This document shows positions 56,080 to 64,000 of a stretch of 64,000 bases of DNA, piece by piece; position 1 is the first letter of the stretch, and each line of letters opens with the position of its first letter. Under the pieces are notes generated by a model. It saw nothing but the letters and a program-made list of their open reading frames with translations. It was not told the DNA's origin and searched no databases. Source of the stretch: Isoetes taiwanensis (lineage: Eukaryota > Streptophyta > Lycopodiopsida > Isoetales > Isoetaceae); contig JAJEKV010000140.1 in assembly GCA_021234155.1 (NCBI GenBank), forward strand, positions 188,001 to 252,000. The letters are read 5' to 3'. Both the position numbers and the translations under genes were made by a program.

Positions 56080-56255
56080 TGTTATTAGTGTTCATACAAG
56101 CCTTGATGGAATCTCGGGTTACCTGGAGGGCGAACCCGACAGGCCTGTCACACAGTAATAGGTCGAATGTTTGTTTCTTTGTTTGAGTCCCATAGACCAT
56201 TTGGTCTTCGTGGACGATAAAATTCAATTCAATTGAATTTAATTCAACTCAATCA
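56080..56255 (+). mobile_element. 5'-truncated LINE 3' end with AATTC-type tail
   Basis: Ends GGTCTTCGTGGACGATAAAA, the same 3' end as the LINE at 27687-27720 but in plus orientation, followed by a run of AATTCAATTC-like units (56219-56255). Confidence 0.7.
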
Positions 56256-56646
56256 TGCATGATGACTCAATGCACCCTCTCTGAGGTGGCACATTTCTCT
56301 TCCTTTTTCCTTCTTCTTTTCAGCTTGTGACTTGTTTATGTTCTGTTTGATGCGAAAGCAAGTCTTCTATAAAAGCTAGCAGCAAACAAATAATTGATTT
56401 CAACTAAAGAGGAAAGAAACACCATAGAAATTGATCAAGATCAAAACATCTGAAAAGATATCTGAAGTAATTTTCGATGCTTCAAAATTCATCAAAATCT
56501 AGCCACAAAAGTTGTAAGAATGAACATGCTCGTAATTTGTTGGTCCAAAAAATTAAATTTTAGGGAAGCAAAACATAACCAAATGCCATAAAGAAACACA
56601 AAAACTATAAGCACTCTGAATGGGCTTTCCAAAACTTTTGATCCCA

Positions 56647-57400
56647 TGTGACGTTCCATGTATTTACATGCTATACGTACAAATACCATGACACGTCACC
56701 AAGGGTATTTAAGCCATTATAAGATAGACCAAAATGGTTAAAGTTAGCTATGCTAAAATTGTATTAATTTATTACTCTGATTTTGCTATCTTAGCTAATT
56801 AATACATAACTAAATAGTTAATTATTATCAATTAGGCTAATTGTGCAAGGCCACTTGGACCAAATCAATTGGCCCTAATGGACTTGCCAATATAGGGCTA
56901 ACCAAATTGGGGCTCCATCCCAATCTTTGCCCCAAATCTATTTGGGGGGAATTGGTGGAGGTGGAGCAGCTTGTTCAACCTTGTTCAAACTAGAGAGATG
57001 GAGACCCGAGAGACAACGGTTCTAGCTAGGATACTGGTTAGTGTGTAGATACCTTGAGCTTCTAGCTAACCCCTGTATGATTAATCGTATCGTTAAACTT
57101 TATTTGTTGCTTAAGTTGAGGTTATGAATGGATTTATGTATTATGGTAGTTCTTTTTCTGCATCTCTTGTGCTTATTGGATTAAGAATAGAATAGAATAG
57201 AATAGAATAGAATAGAATAGAGTTTTTATCGTCCACGGAGACCAATTGGGGGAGTAGAGACCTAAAGGCTAGTAAAAGTAGAGACATTTCGAGTTAGAAT
57301 CCCATAAATCCCAATGCTTTATATAGAGACTATAGATACATCAAAATATACGGTTGCCATTACCGATAAAGTTGGTCTAATAAAATCACACGAGGCAAAA
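56647..57400 (+). repeat. Partial LTR of the gypsy family, plus orientation
   Basis: Starts TGTGACGTTCCATGTATTTA, the same LTR start as the minus-strand end of the element at 400-18873 (18873 and 14731 backwards). Internal matches include ACACGTCACC and, after a short LINE insertion, GTAGAGACCTAAAGGCTAGT, found in inverted form near 31383-31402. The right limit is not resolved. Confidence 0.7.
57184..57248 (-). mobile_element. Extremely short LINE 3' end with (ATTCT)n tail
   Basis: (AGAAT)n at 57184-57221 followed by TTTTTATCGTCCACGGAGAC, identical to the LINE 3' end at 27687-27712. Only about 27 bp of LINE body, inserted in the LTR at 56647. Confidence 0.75.
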
Positions 57401-57714
57401 TGTTAGCATACGCATAGGTAATGGTATCCTATGTTCGCATCATGGGATCGTCAGATCCCAATGGTACGATATGCAAGCCCATCTTATCAATCGACATGCC
57501 GTACAAAATATGACGCCATTATGGCCGCGCAAGTTACCGCATCTACTTTAAAAATTAAATTTATTTAACTTCAATGAAAATATCACGATGATGCCGACTG
57601 CTTTGCATGCTGTCATCTTAACAATCGATATGCCACCCGCTTTGTATGTCGTCGCTTTGCATATGTAGATGATTCACACCACGTGGAGATATGTGCAAGA
57701 AAATAAAATATAGA

Positions 57715-57987
57715 GATCATACGACATGAAATATAGTATGTACAATTTTTGTGATCACATGGCATTTCGCATCGTATGATCTTCGAACAATAAGTAAGCC
57801 AAACAACCTTTATTGAGCAAGATATCTATATCATAAAATTTAGCAAGTTATTTGTATTACAAAAAGTTTATATTAATAAGATAGGAAATTAAATGTAGGG
57901 GACGAGGTATACACTTCGGAGATCATACGACGCGAAATCCATTATGTGCTACTTATTTGCAAGCATGGCATTTCGTGTCGTGTGATC
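57715..57987. repeat. Pair of 67-bp inverted repeats, different arm sequence
   Basis: 57715-57781 and 57921-57987, each 67 bp, starts 206 bp apart. Arms are GATCATACGACATGAAAT and ATTTCGCATCGTATGATC in the first copy, with a few changes in the second. Length, pairing and spacing match the inverted-repeat pairs at 48811 and 50443, although the arm sequence differs. Confidence 0.8.
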
Positions 57988-58081
57988 TTTGAAAAAAAAT
58001 AAAAGACACAAACTTTTGAAAACGAGATGATATATAACATAAAAACTTCACGAAGAAGCAAAAAATACGTTGAAATATTGG

Positions 58082-58422
58082 CTAGGGATTTTCCTGATCC
58101 TCTAGCTGAAGCCTTAAAGTTGCATTCTCGTCCTCCACAGCTTGGAGCTTCTTCTCTATTTCTTCTAGGGCCATGGAAATATTGTGGGCAGTTTCAACTG
58201 CCTCGGCCCTGCAGTGATTCGCCTCTTGGTACAAGGCGAAGGTTTCTGTGAGCTCGATGTCTCGCTCATAGAGAAGTCCCCTTGTTCTGTCCACTGCTTC
58301 GTTACTCTCAGCCACTAGATGGTTGTTCTCTTCATGAACTTCTTTAAATCTCTTTATCACCACGGCAAGGGTGATGTCCACAGGGAGCTGCCAATTCCTG
58401 GCGGAAGATGATGGAGATGCCA
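58082..58422 (-). CDS. Small coiled-coil protein of unknown function (about 113 aa)
   Basis: Minus-strand frame from ATG 58422 (MASPSSSARNWQLPVDITLA); an earlier in-frame ATG at 58474 is possible. Nearly all of the rest is predicted coiled coil by heptad pattern (EEIEKKLQAVEDENATLRLQ). No catalytic motif. It is followed by the pair of 67-bp inverted repeats, the same order as H3-like gene then inverted-repeat pair in the 22-kb element, so it may be an accessory gene of a related, decayed element. This link is inference. Confidence 0.45.
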
Positions 58423-58474
58423 TTGTGAGCAGAAGACAGAAGTAACATCCAACCAATCTTTCTGAAAATCGCAA

Positions 58475-59583
58475 CTCAAAGTGGTCAAGTGCATCAAAAT
58501 ATCAGCCAAAAAATGCAAAATGTAGACAATCTTAAACCCTCTTAATTCATTATAAAGAGCAGCAGTATTTTCTTTTGAGGTCTGCGGGAAGAGAAAAAAT
58601 GTAGCCATAGTTAACCCATTCAAACGACAGTCCTTCTGGAGTCCCAACAGCAAAAGGCTTTTTCCATCCCAAAATTGGTGTAAACTGGTTTATGGATCAA
58701 TATTTCTAATATGTTTTATCATTTTTTAGCGTTCTGCTAAGGGAGAATTCGTCTTCCAGTCACTATATGCACTAGGCTTCTTTTCTTTGAATGTACAGGA
58801 ATTTCAACAGGAAGAAGGTGCTTATAAGAAGGATCTTGGTGGCTGCGGTAGAGCTACAGGGACTTTATTGAACAGAATAAACTGGAAAAAAAGGGACATT
58901 GTAATATATATTGAATCAGAGCTCAATGGAGCGTACAAGAACACAAGAATTGTAGGCACAAAGCTGAAGGCGGTGAGAATCCAGAGATCTGCTTCCTGTT
59001 TATATAACAGAGACCTTAAAGTCAAAATCTCTAGACTTTGCCATTGGCGACATAAACTTTAAGCAATAAAATATAATGCATTGCCTAGATGTACGCATTA
59101 GTACATCCCCATCGAATCATAGCAAAACTTTACCAAAAAGCGTTAGATATTCACATAGCACATGTTCCTCAATTTGTACCATTGCATCCACGTGATATGT
59201 ACTATCAGATATATCGATACGGTGTTGAATACGAAAGAATAGAGACAGAATTCCGAACACATAAAACAATCTAATATAGTATATAGGACATCTAGCATTG
59301 CATATGCTTGAAAGTATTTCACGATAATTGAAATGGTATTCTATTATGTACATTGCCTTATATGATGTTGCACATATATGATGATTTAATTAATACTTGG
59401 ATGATTGTGTCAGTGCCTTATTTGTATTAATATGGATGTAAATGCTATGAACTGCAAGTGTTAATGGTCTAGCATTCTATAACCTTTGATATAACTGATG
59501 ATGGTCTATCATTGAGTAGCATTGCATCAATAGTTGTACGCGGAATTATGGCCTCTGATGGAACTATTGATGGTCTATCATTG
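58475..59583. other. Intergenic stretch
   Basis: No supported gene. A short direct repeat 'gatggtctatcattgag' lies at 59500 and 59568. Confidence 0.35.
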
Positions 59584-59930
59584 AGAAAGAGGCAATATAT
59601 GTTGTTGCATCTTTGGCGAGCCGAGAACTTGTTTGGTTACGACGTTTGCTAGAGTGCTTAAGACAAGTTCAAGATGGGACGAGTATACTTATGTGTGATA
59701 ATCAAAGTGCTATTGCATTATCAAAACACAAAGTTTTGCATTCAAAATCCCAGAACATTGAGTTACATTATCGTTATGTTAAGCTTGAAGTTGCAAAGCG
59801 CGTACATTGGTTGGAATATTATCCAACTACAGTTATGATTGCAGACATTTTTACTAAGCCTCTAGGTGAAAAGAGACATCAAGATAATGTTAAAGCTCTT
59901 GGTGTCCTTGAGAATAAGGATACATATTAC
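59584..59930 (+). pseudogene. Ty1-copia RNase H fragment
   Basis: Reads EAIYVVASLASRELVWLRRL, then CDNQSAIALSKHKVLHSKSQ, then TVMIADIFTKPLGEKRH. This is the classic C-terminal end of copia pol (family motifs EAEY, DNxSAI, H.R.KHI and ADIFTK). The conserved HTR.KHI-type stretch is changed to ELHYRYVKL. No upstream RT or LTRs were found nearby. Confidence 0.9.
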
Positions 59931-60099
59931 AAAACTGTAACACGGGCTTTTTCCTGTGTGACCACCAAAGGTTATTTTCATTCAAATGTGAGACCAAATT
60001 TGCAGATGGGGAGATTATCTACAAGTGATTTTTGCAATTTGGTCTTTTTTCTTTTAAAGACACGACATTTTCTATATCTTATTTGGTGAAGGACTAAAG

Positions 60100-61985
60100 T
60101 CATTGGTAGGGTGTTCGCGTTGGCCTTTATGGGCCTCTACGTAAAGGCAGCCTTTATCGCCTTTCTCCCTTCACTTTTACCTTTTTTAGTATCTTTATTA
60201 TATCTATCATTCATATATACATCATGTTCCTTTTCTGTTTTTTTTTCTATTTTGTTTGATGCCAAAAAAACGTATGCTTGACACCTAGAAAAAGCCGATT
60301 TTAGCATGAGACGTCATGGTTTTCCCTTTCTTGCTCTGCAAGCCCTTATCCCTGGCTCTATGATTTCTTGCTTTGCAAGCAATTCCAGCGTCGCCTAAAC
60401 TTTGTAATCGCATACAAAAGGGCATTGTAGACAATCTGATAGCGGTTTCTTGCATACAAACAATTTCTTAAATTATTTCGACGGGTATGTGGAAGCCTTG
60501 CACTTGCAAGGGGCCGCTGGGGCTCGAAGTGACTCCAACCTGGCTTGGAGCAGGTTTGTGAGTTTCCTTGGGTTCATTCGCAGAGCCGGTTTGTGGGTTT
60601 CAAGGCCTCTTAGAGGTTTGGTAGCAATTCATAACTAGGGCAGTAAAATTAGGCAGCAAGGCACTGGCAGTGGTTTGAGCAACAGAATGAGGAGTTTGGG
60701 CAGGATCAAAAGGAAAAACACGTTGAGAAGAAGGAAAAAATGAGATAGTATGACAGGCAAAATTATACAGTGGAGTAAGGCAGCGGCATTGGGGCAAATG
60801 GGTGCCAGGACTTTGTGACCTTTGCAAATAGGTTTGCTTGGAGACTACCAGAACATGACTGCGGCACAAAGATTAAGCAGAGAACATGGCTTATAATTCT
60901 TCCTTATAGGGTCTACGCAAATTCTGTTTTTATTTATAGGAATCAAACAATTTCGACAGAAGAAATTCCTTTCAAACAGAGCAATCAATTCAAGCACGAT
61001 CAACTAAAATGTTGCGAAATGTGGATGCGTAGAACTCGGCAAAATTTGCTTTAAGAATGCTTCTACGGCTGCAAGCATTTCGAGTGATGTTGGACTGCTA
61101 TGTTCTTCCTATTTTTATTTCTAACCATTGAGCATGGCGAATAGATGTTCTTCCTGTTTTTTTTTTTTTTTTTTTTTCCCAATTCACAATGAAGATAGAA
61201 ACAACAGATGTATTAAATATCCCTTAATACATCTGGCAGGTTCACTCAGATATCTATTTTGTGTTGCTAGAGCTCAAGAACAGGTCCAATAAAGAGTAGC
61301 TGGTAATTTCTGGGGCCTTAAATACTGAATTTAATGAAAGTTTTGGTTGATCACTTAGAAGAGGCGCAATCGTAGAGGTAATTAGGGCTTTCTAGGTCCT
61401 GCTCGTTCTTTTTCCATTTCCTTTTTTTTTTTCCTGCAAAGATTAATGCAAATCAAATTTGCAAGTTGCACAAAGGAGCAGGACAATAATATTTCGAGCT
61501 GTTTTTATGTGAACGATTTGAGATTGATCTATTTCAAGGTGATTTTTATCGCCATGATTTCAAGTAGGTACCCATTTTGGTTTTTTTAAACTTTAGACAA
61601 AGATAGAATGGAACAAAATCCAATTTGACTCAATGTTATGTAATGTATTTGAGCCTCTTGAGAAATTGGATAGGTCATGCTACAGGTACAATTTAATCTC
61701 CTATAACAAATTGCTAAAGAACATTTTGATCCATGTGTCCTAAATGACATTTTCACTTTGTGCAACAGTAACAACCCTAAGGAAACAACATAAACCTTGC
61801 AGGTAAATTGTTTTGAGGTGATACAAATTCGTTACTAAGCAAGCATTGCACTATTAGACCTTGAACATTAAGAGTGGTTCCAACCACACAAGTATGGAAC
61901 GAAAGAAATGTTCGCGGCGGTCTTGACCGCCGCATAAATTTCTTGTATATGTATGTTATGTTCATTGAATAAACTGTCTTGCATA
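60100..61985. other. Intergenic stretch
   Basis: No supported gene. A run of about 21 T at 61157-61177 could be the tail of a retroposed sequence on the minus strand, but no body was recognised. Confidence 0.35.
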
Positions 61986-62102
61986 GGGGAAAGGAAGCAG
62001 GTGCTCCCCTTCCGCAAAATCGGTAGGGGCCCCGCGACCGGCGGCAGCCGGGAGCGGGTCTGCCGATTCTTGCAGAAGGGGAGCCCCTGCTTCCCTTCCC
62101 CT
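61986..62102. mobile_element. Short foldback element
   Basis: TAGGGGAAAGGAAGCAGG at the left end pairs with CCTGCTTCCCTTCCCCTA at the right, continuing inward (GCTCCCCTTC / GAAGGGGAGC, ATCGG / CCGAT). Arms about 45 bp, GC-rich loop. Confidence 0.75.
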
Positions 62103-62538
62103 ACAAAATAGAAGTAGAGAAGCTAGGTTTTGGATCTTTTCTTCCGTTTCACGCTGATTTGAAGATGTCTTAAACAGATTAGGAAGAGATCCGGCAAAAA
62201 TCAGACGTTTTAGAGGTTCTTTGATAGATCCGACGCAAAAACATACATGCCCTGCGAAGATCCTACCCTAAAAGTCTTTGCACTCTAAGATCTGACCCTG
62301 CGAAGCCTTTTCAGCGAAGAATAGCTGAAGAACAGCACAGAACAGGGAAGATCTGGTAGAAATAGCACAGAACAGGGAAGATCTGGTGGAAAAATAGTGT
62401 GAAGTTCTTGCTGAGTAACAGGCGCAGCCAGTCACGCGGAATCGAGGAATCCAACTTCTATTCCGCAATATTGGGCTATGCCACGCGTCATCTCAGGATT
62501 GGGCGCTAGGGAATCAAAGCGACCCTACTTCTATTTTG
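62101..62538. repeat. Element with 16-bp terminal inverted repeats
   Basis: TACAAAATAGAAGTAG (62101-62116) and its exact complement (62523-62538). Contains a 30-bp tandem duplication (62334-62363, 62364-62393, unit starting AGCACAGAACAGGGAAGATC). No coding capacity; may be a MITE. Confidence 0.5.
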
Positions 62539-62999
62539 TATCGTGGTGCATCTCTTTCTCTCGTATGCTTTCATTCTAAACTAGTATGTTTAACAATCCT
62601 CTACCAACAAAATAACATAATTAAGACATATATAAAGTCTCAAATGGCATCAAGAAATTCTCTACGTACCATAAAGAATACACTTTTGTTTGTTAGGTAC
62701 CTTTTACCTTTTGTATTGCGTTCCCAAATGTTTCTCTCTTTACTTTTTGCATTGAACGTTGGGTCCCATAGATGGATTGGTTGGTGATCTTCTTGTACTA
62801 TATAGGAAAGAAAGGGCTCAAATTTTGAATATAAAGCCATATAGTGGTTGAAGTGCAAATATGGGAGAAGTAGACGTAACATCCTTAGGTGCATCCAGGT
62901 GATCAGGGAGTCCATCAGATGCTCCAACACCTTACACATTTACCAGGGCTACAAATATGCCATTGCCTCACTTGCTTGTCAGGAACTATTGCTATGTGG

Positions 63000-63800
63000 C
63001 ATGTTTTAGAATCTAAAATGTTAACAATTGAGGCATTCTTGTCGTCAACTATGGACCGAGCCTTCTATGCGGCATGCTTCAGGATCAAGAATGTTAACAA
63101 TTGAATTTCACATCCTTGTCCTCAACTATAGAATGTGCACACTGCTCATAGATTGGAGACCTTGTAGCACATCACCTGGCGAGGATCGAGACTATCAACA
63201 ATTGAATTGAATTTGACATTCTTGTCTTCAACCATGAAATGAGCACTCTGTTTATGAGCACTCTGTTTCTAGATTTAGCCAACATAACTGTTGCTATATG
63301 ATGGCGTGTTTTAGAATCAAAATGCCAAAATTTGAGTTTTACATTCTTGTCCATGAGTTACACAAAGCATAGATTCGCACAGAGAGTTTGACATCTGATT
63401 GCACAAGGAGTTGGATCTGTCTGTCGTTAATATTCATAGAATAGATTGCATAGGGAGTTGGACATCCCTTTGTCCTTATTGTTCATTTATTCAACATTCT
63501 GTGTCCTTCACGTGTCATTGGACATCTTTATGTCCTTGTTCATAGAATAGATTGCACATAGAGTTGGACATCCCTCCGTCCTTAATGTTCATTGATTCAG
63601 CATTTTGACATTTCATTGGACATCTCTATATTCTTAGTGTTCCTTAATGTTCATTGATTCAACATTTTGACATTTCATTGGACATCTCTATATTCTTAGT
63701 GTTAATTTATACAGCATTCTGTGTTCTTCACGTTTCATGGGACATCTGTCTGTCCTCAATGTTCATTTATTCAGCAATAGGTGTTCTACACGTTTCAATA
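63000..63800. repeat. Degenerate tandem repeat
   Basis: Units of roughly 75-100 bp. In the first part 'atgttaacaattga' recurs (63017, 63090). From 63370 the unit contains GGACATCYCTNTGTCCTTA, then TGTTCATT and ATTCAGCATT, repeated about five times. GGACAT and TGTCC can pair within each unit. Confidence 0.6.
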
Positions 63801-64000
63801 ATGTCTCAATTACTCAATGTGGGTATAGATTTTGCCAGTACAAAACAATGCAACCACACAATATGTTGACATCTAGGAGACATCATGTTGAGTGTTTCCA
63901 ATGTGTAGGCATTGGAAGACGAAACCATAATTTAAGTGGCACAAAAGCCTTATTGTACATATGTTGTGGGCCAACAATAAGGTTGGATAATTGACTATAA

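Overview
This window comes from a nuclear genome of a land plant. The evidence is spliced genes with GT-AG introns, plant-type En/Spm (CACTA) and Ty1-copia/Ty3-gypsy elements, PPR fragments, and a plant iMet-tRNA primer binding site. The density of nested retroelements suggests a large, repeat-rich genome. The style of the LINE and chromovirus proteins fits a seed-free vascular plant (lycophyte or fern) best, but I cannot fix the species from sequence alone.

Layout. Positions 1-19190 are a three-level nest. A LINE (1-399 and 18874-19190) was hit by a degraded Ty3-gypsy element (400-18873, target duplication GCCTG). Its left LTR was in turn hit by a 12.8-kb CACTA transposon (694-13532), and its right LTR by another LINE (18078-18849). 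The CACTA carries a broken tnp2 transposase on the minus strand. Facing away from it is a plus-strand 8-exon gene (389 codons) whose introns hold pieces of other genes: an eRF1 pseudogene, kinase/PPR chimeras and a helical RPW8/MLKL-like fragment. Positions 20071-23423 hold the best intact cellular gene, a 10-exon protein of 781 aa. It has a UBA domain, two UBX-like folds and a C-terminal RING-H2, so it is probably a ubiquitin ligase linked to the Cdc48/p97 system. Positions 23424-27600 are foldback DNA, undefined intergenic sequence and a LINE fragment.

Positions 27606-54850 are one LINE copy split inside its endonuclease domain by a 22,005-bp chromovirus-type Ty3-gypsy element (30523-52527, minus strand). 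The insertion duplicated CACAA; the LTRs are 1592 and 1599 bp. Its gag-protease-RT-RNaseH-integrase-chromodomain region (33001-37761) lies near the 3' LTR. Between the primer binding site and gag sit two extra genes that a normal gypsy element lacks. The first (49222-50229) begins with the exact histone H3 tail MARTKQTAR and ends in a recognisable H3 histone fold, with a long Pro/acidic linker between; it now carries frameshifts. The second (46999-48496) encodes an unrecognised protein of about 500 aa. Each gene has its own TATA box about 105-115 bp upstream of the ATG. Each is also preceded by a pair of 67-bp inverted repeats about 200 bp apart. I read this as a retroelement that carries an H3-like histone and a partner protein under separate, possibly shared, control. 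A 7.3-kb A-rich block (37906-45183) bounded by direct repeats separates these genes from gag and may be a further insertion.

Positions 54900-64000 hold a LINE RT fragment, LINE 3' ends with pentanucleotide tails, an LTR related to the two gypsy elements, another pair of 67-bp inverted repeats beside a small coiled-coil ORF, a Ty1-copia RNase H remnant, foldback elements and a degenerate tandem repeat. I saw no tRNA, rRNA or CRISPR array.
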